Source of the DNA: ZC4RG29 sp964521255 | GTDB lineage: Bacteria > Bacteroidota > Bacteroidia > Cytophagales > Cyclobacteriaceae | Assembly (NCBI GenBank): GCA_964521255.1 | Contig: CAZFRM010000004.1 | Span: forward strand, 1-64,000 | Length of the DNA: 64,000 nt | Reading direction: 5' to 3' | In this document: one piece after another, positions 25,923 through 35,228 of the stretch | How the letters are laid out: every line of letters starts with the position of its first letter | Numbering within the stretch: position 1 is the first letter of the stretch | Notes under the pieces: model-generated | The model's input: the letters and a program-made list of their open reading frames with translations, nothing else | Told to the model about the DNA's origin: nothing | Database searches by the model: none | Position numbers and translations under genes: made by a program

Positions 25923-28900
25923 TTATTTGGTCAGCACTATTTTTATTTGATCTACCGTTGTGCCTGTTTGAAGTATGACAAAGTAAACACCGCTTGAAAG
26001 AGGTTCTCCATTTTGATTGCTTCCATTCCAGGTTATGGTATTGCTGCCGGGTGTCTGAATGTATTGTGAGAATCGCCTCGCTTCTTTACCAAACGAATCA
26101 ATAATGCTGAGGGAAATGTTGCCAGGCTTTTGTGTATAAAACTCTATTGTTACTTCTGTAGCAAATGGATTTGGGTAAGCTACAAAATTTCTTTCCCTAA
26201 AGGGATCTTCTGCATCTGTCACCGATGTTGTTGTAAATGAATAAATGGGAGATGTTACCGTAAAGGAACTCTCATTAAATGTGCGCTGGTGAATGACCCG
26301 CCAATAATACTGATGAGTAGGTTCAAGATTTTTAATCGCTATAGTGGTATCGGATATAAACGCTTCATGCCGGAGAGTTGAAAAATCAAACTGATCGGAT
26401 AGTTGAAACTTGTAGTTGGTATTGGTAAAGGATTTTTTCCATTTAAACGCTGCGGAGAGAGGTTGATTAACGGACTGGTTAAGCGGCTGGAGCAATGTTA
26501 TGGATTGAAAGGGATCGCCCGGATATAAGTTCCGTGTCTCCGACCAGGTTATATTTTCACCACGAACCTCGCCCACGCGCCAATAATAAAACTTGTTGTT
26601 GTCTAATTTAAACGGAAGTTGAGTAGCATTGGAGTAGACTATTTGTTCCGACAAAATCGAATTAAATCCATCATCAGAAATCTGAAAGCGATAATGTGAA
26701 ACACCCGGAGCACTGCTCCACATAAAATAAGGTGAAGTTCCGGTTGCATAGGCTCCATTTAAAGGCTCTATTAAAGTAACACCTGGGGCTGTATGCGTAA
26801 AAAAAGTAAATACAGGAGAAACTACTTCGTAATACCGGTTATCAAAATAATGCGTTGTTGTTATCCGCCAATAGTATTGACTGTTTGGATATATGTTAAT
26901 ACTAACGTTTAGGCTACTATCTGACGTGTAATCGAAATAGTTGTAGTATGTAAAATCGGGTGATGTAGATAACTCAAATTTTGCATAAGGCTCCTGGCCT
27001 TTTGCACGTTTCCATCTAAACTGAATTGCTGAAGGCATGTCAATTGCCTGGTTTTGAGGACTGACAGGCACAGCTGCCTGAAAGGGATTACCGGTATAAA
27101 ATATTCCAATGGATGACCATGCGGTGGCAGAATTATCCTTCAAAGATGCTTTTACGCGCCAGTAATAAAATTTATTGTCGTTCAGGTTTGTAGCGAGCTG
27201 ATAACTTTCCGTTGTGGATGAAAATTCAAGTGGCGTATCGAATGAATTGTTTTCAGAAATCTGGATGGCGTAACTTTTAGCATTTGGTATTGAACTCCAC
27301 TTAAAGAATGGAGTTACACCCGTGGCATATGCATTTTGTTTCGGCTCAATCAAAGACACTTGTGTGAGAACATCATTGCCTCCCGGCCCAATAAGAAATG
27401 CTGGAAAGAGTTGATATTCTATTGAGTTGTTTTGCAAATCACTTGCGCTTATACTGAGATCATAATAACCTGCCTGAAGTATGTCGGTTGGAAGATTGCT
27501 TTCAAAACCTTTGTAGGCGGTCCACTGGCTTGTGATTTCTGTATAGGCCAGACTTATCCATTCATTCGAATTCTCATGTTTGATTTTAATTTCAATGTTC
27601 TGTAAACCATAATTTGTATCATAACATTCCATTCCAGAGTAACTCAAACAAAGGTCATTGATCCCAAATTTGATCTTTCCTTGTTGGCCTTCCTGCAAAT
27701 TATTCGTCTCAACCTTATTTGCCTCAAGTGACAGATATTGGAGCGTCGGTGGGTTTTTATCTGTTGCCCCCATATCGAATTTTAACTCAGCCTTTGCTGA
27801 ACCTAATTTTCCTTTAACGAAGTTGTCGTCATATCGCAATGAAATTGAATAGAATGAAGCCGAAGCATCAAGCTGTATGTTGTACGCGCCGCTGTAATCA
27901 TCGGTAGTCTTATTTGCAAAACTTCCGCTTTTTACGATGGTATTATTTTGCTTCACGTCATAAAATACGGTGCCTTTTTCACGTTCACCATAGTATCGGT
28001 TGAATGATCCACGTGCAGGAAAATCATGAAGCAATATTTTATTTTCCTTGTTATATGTTCTCGCGTTCAAACGCACCAGGGATTCGCCAAGATTATATTT
28101 GAATTCATTTGAATTTATTCGGGCAGATGCGAGCGGTAATCGTTGGTTATCAAAAAAGTAAATTGAATCGTTGGTACATACGTTGAATCCTCCGGCTTCC
28201 CATGCATATCCGCTTTGCCCGCTTTGCGGATTTAGCTGGAGAAAAGTATAACTTGTAATTTCTTTATCTCTCTTTGAATAATAAATTTTTAACGGGTTTG
28301 GCACCGACAGCGGATAACTGTTGATAAGACCGAATACGACGCCCTGACTGTGGTAAATTAAATCCTGATTTGAACCTACGGGAATACTTGGATTCAGGAC
28401 GTCAACTTTTACAAAATCACCCGGGTTATTTGTGTACGTTCGACTGGATGAAAATCCTTGAGGGGTTGTAATGTTAATATCGTAAAAAGCATCCAGCTCA
28501 GAAACCACTCTATCTCTCACGCGCATGTTCAGGTAATATGAAGATTGATCTGAAACATAGACTGTATCTTCTACATAAGGGAAGAAGCAAATGAAATTTC
28601 TTGAAGACCCCGTAAATGATACGCTTCCCAATGTATTGCCATCATAGGGTAAAGGATGGCCCTGACGATTTTTGGGTTTGAATGAAACAATATTTTTTGC
28701 ATGAGACTTATCAATGGTTATGGTATTGTTAACCTTTCCATTGATATTTTCTTTAACCACAATTCTGTTTCCGTAAATAGAAATGAGATCATATTTTCCC
28801 GGAGGCAACAATAAATTTAATTCTGAAGATGAAGGAAAATTATGATTAAAATAGTAACTGTCGATCCCAACCTGGAAAGTTGACTGAGGAAGTTCTCCTG

Positions 28901-30596
28901 TGAAAACTAATTTTGTTATTGACGGATTTAATAGCGTGACGGGTACTTTAGTAGTCGCCAGTCCATCATTGGCCGTTACCGATCCGAAGTAGGCATCCGG
29001 ATAGTTTTTAAAAGGAAGACTTGAGGTATTGATAGTGACTGTTAGGGTAATGCTCTTAGTTATATTAGCTAACAAAGAAAAATTTGTACTGCTAAGGGAT
29101 GCCGATATGCCTGGAGCAAAGTTTTCAAGTGAAAGGCTTACATTCTTTGCTGTATTAGAAAGATTCTTTATTTGTAAAGGAACAGAATATGTTTTGAGGG
29201 GAGTTGAGGTATCCAGTAGCCCCAGGCTTATTGAGCCCGGTGTAATAATCAATTCCTGGTTTATAGCTTTCAGTACATCAATTCTTCCCGTTCCTTGTTT
29301 GAAGAGATTTTCTTCTGTCGGCTTTGCACTTTGCATTATAGCACTCTTCACAGCCTCGGCAGACCAATCCGGATGTTTTTCAAGAATCAAGGCGACAGCA
29401 CCCGCTACATGAGGACTGGCCATTGATGTTCCGCTTAGTTGTTTGTATGAATTATTCAGAAAGCTGGAGTAGATGTCAACTCCGGGCGCGGCGATGTCAG
29501 GCTTGGCTCTGTAATCTTCCGGTGTTGGTCCTTTAGAACTAAAGTCTGCAGTCCAGTCGTATTGATCAGTAGCTGCAACCGTAATTGCTTGTTCCGCTAT
29601 ACCCGGTGTACCTACTGAACCAAAGTTGTAATCATTTCCCGCAGCTACTACAAAGATTACTCCTTTTGAAACTGCATTGTTAACGGCTTCACTGATCGGT
29701 TCGGACGAATCAGCCGGGCGTCCAAGGCTCATATTTACAACATCGAGAGCATCATCGGTATTAGGATTTTGATCGGGGTCGACACATCTTTCTATCGCCG
29801 CCAATATCCACGAATCAATTCCTGATCCTTCCCTTCCCAAAACTTTGTATGCATAAAGTGTCGCGTCAGGAGCAACACCTTTCAAACCGGAACCATTTGC
29901 TGCTGCAATACCAGCCACGTGCGTACCGTGTCCGTTATCATCCATTGGGTCGGTGTCATTGTTTACAAAATCATAACCGCCTTTAACTTTGAAATTGGGC
30001 CCGATTCCTCCGCCCAAATCCGGATGATTATAATCAATGCCCGTGTCAATTATTCCTATTCGTATTCCTTTTCCCGTGACTCCTAAATTATTCCATACCT
30101 GAGGAGCATTGATGATTGTGCTGCTAACAATATCATAGGCCTTTACAGTTTTGTCTTCCAGTACAGTACTCACATAACTGAAGTTTTTAATCTCTTCAAT
30201 GATTTCAGGAGAGGCTTCAATCGAAAATCCATTAAATACTTCACTGTATTCAAAAATTATTTTTGCTGAGCCGGATGTTCTTGCATTAGCAGAACGCTTA
30301 CCTGATTGGGCGATATCAGATTTGAATTGTTCATGCTCTGACACTAGACTTTGTATTCGCGCAGAGCGAGAACTTTTTGATGCTTTGATCAATGGATCAC
30401 TTTTCAACCGTACAATGACCCTGGAATTTTGACTTGATGAAGTGTTTGATTTTTTTTCAGGAGGCTGAACGATGTAGTAATTGGTCTTCTTTGAAGTATC
30501 CTGCACAAAGATTGTTGCCTCGTTGTATTGAAGCTGTGCATAAATAAAATTGCACCCAACGGTTAAAATTAAAACTAAACTAAGGGGAAAACGCAT
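25923..30596 (-). CDS. Large secreted subtilisin-like (S8) protease with T9SS sorting domain
   Basis: A 1557-residue secreted serine protease. A signal peptide (1-20, ending IYAQ) is followed by an inhibitor-like propeptide, then the S8 domain with Asp in IIDTGIDYNHPDL (about 183), His in NGHGTHVAG (about 223) and Ser in SGTSMASPHVAG (about 389). After a long beta-rich region come four FN3-like units in the order A-B-A-B (about 1084, 1177, 1274 and 1369). The last 85 residues carry the type A T9SS sorting signal (AYPNPF, then NGEPLSSGVYFV and IKIVLTK). Exported by Sec and then across the outer membrane. It sits alone between the iorAB and xdhC units. Confidence 0.95.
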   Translation of the reverse strand: MRFPLSLVLILTVGCNFIYAQLQYNEATIFVQDTSKKTNYYIVQPPEKKSNTSSSQNSRVIVRLKSDPLIKASKSSRSARIQSLVSEHEQFKSDIAQSGKRSANARTSGSAKIIFEYSEVFNGFSIEASPEIIEEIKNFSYVSTVLEDKTVKAYDIVSSTIINAPQVWNNLGVTGKGIRIGIIDTGIDYNHPDLGGGIGPNFKVKGGYDFVNNDTDPMDDNGHGTHVAGIAAANGSGLKGVAPDATLYAYKVLGREGSGIDSWILAAIERCVDPDQNPNTDDALDVVNMSLGRPADSSEPISEAVNNAVSKGVIFVVAAGNDYNFGSVGTPGIAEQAITVAATDQYDWTADFSSKGPTPEDYRAKPDIAAPGVDIYSSFLNNSYKQLSGTSMASPHVAGAVALILEKHPDWSAEAVKSAIMQSAKPTEENLFKQGTGRIDVLKAINQELIITPGSISLGLLDTSTPLKTYSVPLQIKNLSNTAKNVSLSLENFAPGISASLSSTNFSLLANITKSITLTVTINTSSLPFKNYPDAYFGSVTANDGLATTKVPVTLLNPSITKLVFTGELPQSTFQVGIDSYYFNHNFPSSSELNLLLPPGKYDLISIYGNRIVVKENINGKVNNTITIDKSHAKNIVSFKPKNRQGHPLPYDGNTLGSVSFTGSSRNFICFFPYVEDTVYVSDQSSYYLNMRVRDRVVSELDAFYDINITTPQGFSSSRTYTNNPGDFVKVDVLNPSIPVGSNQDLIYHSQGVVFGLINSYPLSVPNPLKIYYSKRDKEITSYTFLQLNPQSGQSGYAWEAGGFNVCTNDSIYFFDNQRLPLASARINSNEFKYNLGESLVRLNARTYNKENKILLHDFPARGSFNRYYGEREKGTVFYDVKQNNTIVKSGSFANKTTDDYSGAYNIQLDASASFYSISLRYDDNFVKGKLGSAKAELKFDMGATDKNPPTLQYLSLEANKVETNNLQEGQQGKIKFGINDLCLSYSGMECYDTNYGLQNIEIKIKHENSNEWISLAYTEITSQWTAYKGFESNLPTDILQAGYYDLSISASDLQNNSIEYQLFPAFLIGPGGNDVLTQVSLIEPKQNAYATGVTPFFKWSSIPNAKSYAIQISENNSFDTPLEFSSTTESYQLATNLNDNKFYYWRVKASLKDNSATAWSSIGIFYTGNPFQAAVPVSPQNQAIDMPSAIQFRWKRAKGQEPYAKFELSTSPDFTYYNYFDYTSDSSLNVSINIYPNSQYYWRITTTHYFDNRYYEVVSPVFTFFTHTAPGVTLIEPLNGAYATGTSPYFMWSSAPGVSHYRFQISDDGFNSILSEQIVYSNATQLPFKLDNNKFYYWRVGEVRGENITWSETRNLYPGDPFQSITLLQPLNQSVNQPLSAAFKWKKSFTNTNYKFQLSDQFDFSTLRHEAFISDTTIAIKNLEPTHQYYWRVIHQRTFNESSFTVTSPIYSFTTTSVTDAEDPFRERNFVAYPNPFATEVTIEFYTQKPGNISLSIIDSFGKEARRFSQYIQTPGSNTITWNGSNQNGEPLSSGVYFVILQTGTTVDQIKIVLTK

Positions 30597-30792
30597 ACCA
30601 ACTGGTCAGAAACACTTCAATCTAGTGTTTTAGCCACCGACGAAAATCATGATTACATCATGTTTGGTAATGATCTTTATCCGTTTTGAAAAATTTATAA
30701 TAGAATAAGGGGAAAATTATATGACTCAAATGGATTAATAAGTTAAACTGTATTTTATTTAACAGAATATACCCTCCACTTCAATTTGGGAT

Positions 30793-30835
30793 AAAAAAAT
30801 TCCTTCCTGCATGGTCGAATTTGGCAGGAAGGAAT
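30793..30835 (-). terminator. Terminator after iorB
   Basis: On the minus strand ATTCCTTCCTGC (complement of 30824-30835) pairs with GCAGGAAGGAAT (complement of 30799-30810), followed by a run of seven T (complement of 30793-30799). It ends the iorAB transcript before the protease gene. Confidence 0.92.
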
Positions 30836-30855
30836 CCCATAAACCGAAATAAATG

Positions 30856-33024
30856 TTAAACCTCGTTCAAATTGAATGGAAGCTTCCTCATGCGCTTTCC
30901 AGTCAGATCAAAAATGGCGTTACAAAGGGCTGGTGCAATAGGCGGAAGGGCAGGTTCACCTACACCGCCGGCTTTTTCCTCGTTATCCATAATGTGTACT
31001 TCAATCTCAGGACTTTCAGTAAATCGAGGCATTTTGTATGTATTGAAATTCTTTTGTACTGCCATACCATTATCAAAAAGAGTTTCGTGTGTAACAGCCG
31101 CTCCAATCCCCATGATAATACTTCCTTCTACCTGGGCGCGTATGATGTCAGGATTTACATACCATCCACAATCCATCACCGTCCAGACTTTGTCAACCTT
31201 TAGTTTTCCATCAGCTTGTTTCGATACTTTCACTACTTCACCTACAATGCTCGTGAAGCATTCGGTGATGGCAACACCGTAACCTTCATTCTTCTTTCTT
31301 GATTTCCAGCCCGAAACTTCTTCCAGTTTATTCAATAGTTCATGATAACGTCCATCGTGTAAATGTTGCCTGCGAAACTCCAACGGATCTTTTCCTGCTT
31401 TCACAGCCAGTTCATCCATAAAACTTTCAAAAGCGAAACCATTTGTTGATGCGTAAACAGATCTCCACCACATTACCGGAATCGGTACATCAAGCGGGCA
31501 ATCTGTGAAACTATAGTTTGGAAGCGAATCAAAATAAGTTTCCAGCAGGCCTTCCGTTGTAGAACCATTGTACGATTTTTTATCAGCATTAGGCCACTGA
31601 TGATCCATATTTTGTCCGGCGTTTCGCGTAGAAAAAGAATCTATGTGCCCTTGCGCATTAACAGATCCCTTACATTGATAAATCATTCCGGGACGGAACG
31701 GACCTTGTGTCATATCGTCTTCACGCGTCCACACTACTTGGACAGGAGCTTTCACCTCCTTGGAAATTATGGCTGCTTCATGAGGATAATCCATAAAAGC
31801 TTTACGGCCAAAACCGCCACCAAGGAAAGTCATGTTAACGGTAATTTTTTCTTTCGGTAAGTCGAGTAAGTTGCTAAGAAAATCCTGCACCCAATCCGGG
31901 CCCTGAATGGGTCCCCATATTTCTACACTGTCGCCGTGATGATGGGCTACACAGTTAAGAGGTTCCATGCAACTATGCGATTGATAAGGCGTTTCATACA
32001 ATGCCTCTATTTTGTTTTCAGATTTTTCAAAGACACCATCAGCATCACCTTTTGTTTTGAAGTTCAAAACACCCTCCCCTTTAAGGGACTCTTTCATTCT
32101 TGTATAAAGTTGCTCCGTGTTCAGGTGTTCAAATCCTGAATCATCCCATTCTACTTTCAGCACTTTCCTTCCTTGCATCGCAGACCATAAGTTATCCGCA
32201 ACAACAGCAACGCCTTCGCGAAAAGTATTGAACACACTCATCTTTACAGGAAAGACATGTTTCACGCCGGCAATCTTTTTTGTTTCCGTATCATCGAAGC
32301 TTTTCACCTTTCCATGGAATCTTGGATTTCTTTCCACTACTGCATACAACATTCCAGGAAGCTTCTTATCAAGTCCGAAGATTGCAGTGCCATTTGTTTT
32401 CAGTGGTGTGTCTTGTCTCGGCAGAGGTTTACGCAGTATTTTATATTCTTCAGTTCGTTTTAGATTAACCGTCTTCGGAGGTTCAAGTTTTGATGCCTCT
32501 TCAACAAGTTCTCCGTAGTGAAATTTCTTACCGGAAGGTTTATGAATGATATGGCCATTTTCAGCATAACATTCTGCAACATTTACATTCCATTTTTTTG
32601 CAGCAGCTTCTTTTAGCATTTCACGTGCAGATGCACTCAATCGTAATAATTTTTTATATGTACCGCGAATGGTTGAACTTCCACCGGTAACCTGACTGCC
32701 GTATTTTGTATTGTTACCAACACCAAATACAATATTGATATCGTCTAAATTTACTTCCAGTTCTTCAGCAATCATCTGCGGAACGGATTGAAAAGAACCT
32801 TGCCCCATTTCTGCGCGGTGATTGGTGATGGTAACTTTCCCAGACTTGTCAATGGTAATCCATGCATTCAATTCAATGCCCAGGCTTTCGGCAGTTTCCA
32901 TATTCATTACCTCAGCTTCTTTACCTGAAGCAGGCAAGTAAAATCCAACGGTCAATGCAGCGCCCGTCATGCCGGATAGCTTTATGAAATTTCTGCGCGA
33001 TATATTTTTTAATGTTGTTTCCAT
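30856..33024 (-). CDS. IorB-type molybdopterin-binding hydroxylase large subunit
   Basis: Catalytic subunit (722 residues) of an isoquinoline 1-oxidoreductase/aldehyde oxidase-like enzyme of the xanthine oxidase family. A twin-arginine signal is visible at the N-terminus (SRRNFIKLSG, 9-18). Family blocks include AEMGQGSFQSVPQMIAEEL, GGSSTIRGTY, LPRQDTPLKTNGTA, FLGGGFGRKAFMDY (molybdopterin contact) and the C-terminal GGVGEPALPPIAPAL with the catalytic Glu in GVGEPALPP. It is paired with the [2Fe-2S] subunit 37 nt upstream. Substrate is unknown; aromatic heterocycles or aldehydes are typical. The enzyme is probably exported folded with its partner. Confidence 0.93.
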   Translation of the reverse strand: METTLKNISRRNFIKLSGMTGAALTVGFYLPASGKEAEVMNMETAESLGIELNAWITIDKSGKVTITNHRAEMGQGSFQSVPQMIAEELEVNLDDINIVFGVGNNTKYGSQVTGGSSTIRGTYKKLLRLSASAREMLKEAAAKKWNVNVAECYAENGHIIHKPSGKKFHYGELVEEASKLEPPKTVNLKRTEEYKILRKPLPRQDTPLKTNGTAIFGLDKKLPGMLYAVVERNPRFHGKVKSFDDTETKKIAGVKHVFPVKMSVFNTFREGVAVVADNLWSAMQGRKVLKVEWDDSGFEHLNTEQLYTRMKESLKGEGVLNFKTKGDADGVFEKSENKIEALYETPYQSHSCMEPLNCVAHHHGDSVEIWGPIQGPDWVQDFLSNLLDLPKEKITVNMTFLGGGFGRKAFMDYPHEAAIISKEVKAPVQVVWTREDDMTQGPFRPGMIYQCKGSVNAQGHIDSFSTRNAGQNMDHQWPNADKKSYNGSTTEGLLETYFDSLPNYSFTDCPLDVPIPVMWWRSVYASTNGFAFESFMDELAVKAGKDPLEFRRQHLHDGRYHELLNKLEEVSGWKSRKKNEGYGVAITECFTSIVGEVVKVSKQADGKLKVDKVWTVMDCGWYVNPDIIRAQVEGSIIMGIGAAVTHETLFDNGMAVQKNFNTYKMPRFTESPEIEVHIMDNEEKAGGVGEPALPPIAPALCNAIFDLTGKRMRKLPFNLNEV

Positions 33025-33061
33025 GGTTGATTTTTTAAGAAGTGACTTTTGAAAAAGCTAA

Positions 33062-33541
33062 TTATTTAACGGAAGCCTTCTGTGCCATCAACTGTGACGC
33101 AGTTTTAATTGCTGTACGAATGCGTTGATAAGTGCCGCATCGGCAAATGTGACCTTGCATAGCAGTATCAATGTCTTTGTCTGTTGGGTTTGGAGTTTTT
33201 TTCAGGAGCGCTGTTGCTGCCATAATTTGTCCCGACTGACAGTAACCACATTGAGGAACTTGTTCTTTTATCCACGCCTGTTGAACAGGATGAGAATTAT
33301 CATCAGATAAACCTTCAATTGTAGTGATATTTTTCGTCCCTGCGCTCGAAACCGGAACAGAGCAGGAACGAATGGGCGTTCCGTCAAGGTGAACCGTGCA
33401 TGCACCACATTGTGCTATGCCACAACCATACTTTGTACCTGTGAGTCCCACCAATTCTCTGATTGCCCAAAGCAACGGCATCTTGGGATCGGCATCAATG
33501 GTGTAGGTCTTGTTGTTAACTTTTAAGGTAATGGAAGCCAT
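33062..33541 (-). CDS. IorA-type [2Fe-2S] hydroxylase small subunit
   Basis: A 159-residue electron-transfer subunit. The plant-type cluster ligands are Cys40, Cys45, Cys48 and Cys60 (CGIAQCGACTVHLDG and RSC); the second cluster uses CGYCQSGQ and HICRCGTYQR in the helical domain. It lacks its own signal peptide, so it would leave the cell by hitch-hiking with the Tat-directed large subunit, as in related enzymes. No separate FAD subunit gene is present, which is usual for the Ior type that gives electrons to a cytochrome. First gene of the operon. Confidence 0.95.
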   Translation of the reverse strand: MASITLKVNNKTYTIDADPKMPLLWAIRELVGLTGTKYGCGIAQCGACTVHLDGTPIRSCSVPVSSAGTKNITTIEGLSDDNSHPVQQAWIKEQVPQCGYCQSGQIMAATALLKKTPNPTDKDIDTAMQGHICRCGTYQRIRTAIKTASQLMAQKASVK

Positions 33542-33561
33542 GGGAAAGTTGTTTTGTTGAC

Positions 33562-33582
33562 ATTGTATTCAAGTTATACAAT
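33562..33582. promoter_or_regulatory. Dyad operator candidate upstream of iorA
   Basis: ATTGTAT (33562-33568) and ATACAAT (33576-33582) form a perfect 7-bp dyad with a 7-nt centre, 20 nt before the iorA start (minus strand). On the minus strand the centre reads TATAACTTGAAT, close to a -7 element, so a repressor bound here would cover the promoter. The rest of the 266-nt gap to the next gene shows nothing else. Confidence 0.4.
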
Positions 33583-33807
33583 TCTATCGGAAACAGGAAT
33601 GTTTTTAAGTGTCCCAATTCGGACTTTTATGCGAATGACAATCCATCTCCTACCAACGGCTGTTTTGTAATTAATCATGTAAATAATTTTTTAATAACAC
33701 CGGAGATTGTTTTCAACAGTTCGTCAACATTCCCCATCAGTTCAGTAAAGCTTATTTCCGGCAGAGCTTATGAAGTATGATGTTTGAAGCAAAAAAAATT
33801 AAAAGCT

Positions 33808-34230
33808 ATGAAAAAGTTTATTTTCCTCGGAGTGGCACTTTTAGCGGCCAATATCTCTGCATCAGCGCAAGAAATACTTCATGTTGAAATAACTAACGTT
33901 AAAAATACCAATGGTACTGTACGCGTGGGATTGTTTGACAACGAGGATAATTTTTTAAAAGAAGCCATTGCCGGTCAGACCGTAAAACCAAAAGGTGAGA
34001 AGGTAGAAGTCACTTTTAAAAACATTCCACCCGGTGAGTATGCTATCAGCGTGATTCATGATGAAAATGAAAATGGAGAACTTGACGCTAATACATTCGG
34101 TATACCAAAAGAAGGCTTTGGATTTGGCAATGATGCAATGGGTATGTTCGGACCACCATCGTTTGATAAGGCTAAAGTGAGGGTGGATAAACAAAGTCAG
34201 AAACAGGTAATCAAAATGAGGTACCTCTAA
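33808..34230 (+). CDS. DUF2141 family exported protein
   Basis: A 140-residue periplasmic protein with a clear signal peptide (MKKFIFLGVALLAANISASA, cut before QEI). The mature part is a small beta-sandwich with the DUF2141 pattern: TVRVGLFDNEDNFL, FKNIPPGEYAISVIHDENENGELD (the IxHDxNxNGxLD core) and GFGNDAMGMFGPPSFDKAKV. The ATG at 33808 is preferred because the signal starts there; the open frame extends further only with an unlikely TTG. Function unknown. It converges with the DinB gene, the stop codons overlapping by 4 nt. Confidence 0.9.
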   Translation: MKKFIFLGVALLAANISASAQEILHVEITNVKNTNGTVRVGLFDNEDNFLKEAIAGQTVKPKGEKVEVTFKNIPPGEYAISVIHDENENGELDANTFGIPKEGFGFGNDAMGMFGPPSFDKAKVRVDKQSQKQVIKMRYL

Positions 34231-34706
34231 AACCGGATCACATCAGTATCAACTGGAACATAACCGAGTTGACGACTCATGGAAAGAATCTGACCCTTGT
34301 GATGAAACTCATGTGTGATAACGTGGGTGAATATGGTCATCGGTGAAGCTTTGATTGTTTTTTCCAATCTTGTTATAGAGATATTTAAAGGTTCATCCAT
34401 TCTATCTTTAAAATGTTCTAAAAACTTATCCATGATTTGATTGACTTGCTCAAACAAAGCATAAATACGCTGAATGTTAGTGAAAGATTCTTTTTCATAA
34501 GATGGGACTGCTTCTTTCATTGCATTCTCAGCGAGCCAGAAGCGATACACATTAGCAATATGTACTAATAAATGATGAATGCTTGAATTGTTAAAGGAGC
34601 TTAACTCCATTAAAAAATTTTCATTTGAAATGATTTTACAGTAGTCAAGCAATTCCAGACGGGCACTTTTTATCAATTGGTACTGCTGTTCCAGCGTATT
34701 AGTCAT
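34227..34706 (-). CDS. DinB family protein
   Basis: A 159-residue four-helix bundle protein of the DinB/YfiT superfamily. The metal-binding histidines are visible in HHLLVHIANVYRFW (about 43-56) and in THEFHHKGQILSM (about 132-144). Members are putative metal-dependent thiol transferases or hydrolases; the exact role here is unknown. It is the last gene of the hemJ-SCO-cytochrome c operon and overlaps the cytochrome gene by 8 nt, so translation is likely coupled. Confidence 0.88.
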   Translation of the reverse strand: MTNTLEQQYQLIKSARLELLDYCKIISNENFLMELSSFNNSSIHHLLVHIANVYRFWLAENAMKEAVPSYEKESFTNIQRIYALFEQVNQIMDKFLEHFKDRMDEPLNISITRLEKTIKASPMTIFTHVITHEFHHKGQILSMSRQLGYVPVDTDVIRF

Positions 34707-35223
34707 CCTTGCAGGAATTTAAAACTTGTGATACATCTTTTACTTCAACGATTCCGCGTTTATGTTCCCATGTATTGTAAATGTAGGTTGTAATCTCTGC
34801 AATTTCCAGATCTGTTAGTGTTGGAATTCCCGGCATTCCCTGTATATAACGTATTCCATTCACGATGATCTCACCTTTCTTTCCATGGCGCATGAGGCAG
34901 ATAACTTCTTCAAAATGATTTTCCATGAAATCTGATTTGTTCAGCGGAGGATAAACGCGACCTAAGCCTGTTCCATTTTTCTGATGACAATTGCTGCAAT
35001 GATTAATATATAATGTTTGTCCCTGTAAATAATATTGCTGGAATTTTGCGGAACCTGTGTCAGGGGATTCTTTGTCCTTTTTTGTTGAGCAGGAAATTAT
35101 GCAAGAAGCAAAAAGCAGAAAGTAAAAAGCGAAAAGCTGAAAGTTGAAAGTAAGGAGGAGCTTATAGTTTGTTATTGTTCTTAATGGAATAAAAATCCTG
35201 TCTTTCAATCTGCACATTGGCAC
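34699..35223 (-). CDS. Lipoprotein cytochrome c
   Basis: A 174-residue monoheme c-type cytochrome. The heme motif C-S-N-C-H is at about 75-79 with the axial Met candidate in IQGMPGIPTLTD. The N-terminus is unusual: about 25 residues rich in Phe and Leu (NYKLLLTFNFQLFAFYFLL) come from a spacer repeat of AAAGC-like words, and they end in a lipoprotein box at Cys45 (CIISC), with Cys41 as an alternative. It would be a periplasmic electron carrier for respiration. It lies 5 nt after the SCO gene in a four-gene operon. Confidence 0.88.
   Translation of the reverse strand: MPMCRLKDRIFIPLRTITNYKLLLTFNFQLFAFYFLLFASCIISCSTKKDKESPDTGSAKFQQYYLQGQTLYINHCSNCHQKNGTGLGRVYPPLNKSDFMENHFEEVICLMRHGKKGEIIVNGIRYIQGMPGIPTLTDLEIAEITTYIYNTWEHKRGIVEVKDVSQVLNSCKDD
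35106..35150. repeat. AAAGC-word repeat coding for part of a signal peptide
   Basis: A run of near-identical short words (GAAGCAAAAAGCAGAAAG, then AAAAGCGAAAAGCTGAAAG) lies inside the start of the cytochrome c gene. Read on the minus strand it gives the Phe/Leu-rich stretch of the signal peptide. The same word type occurs at 35806-35870 and, non-coding, at 62039-62075. Confidence 0.75.
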
Positions 35224-35228
35224 ATCAG

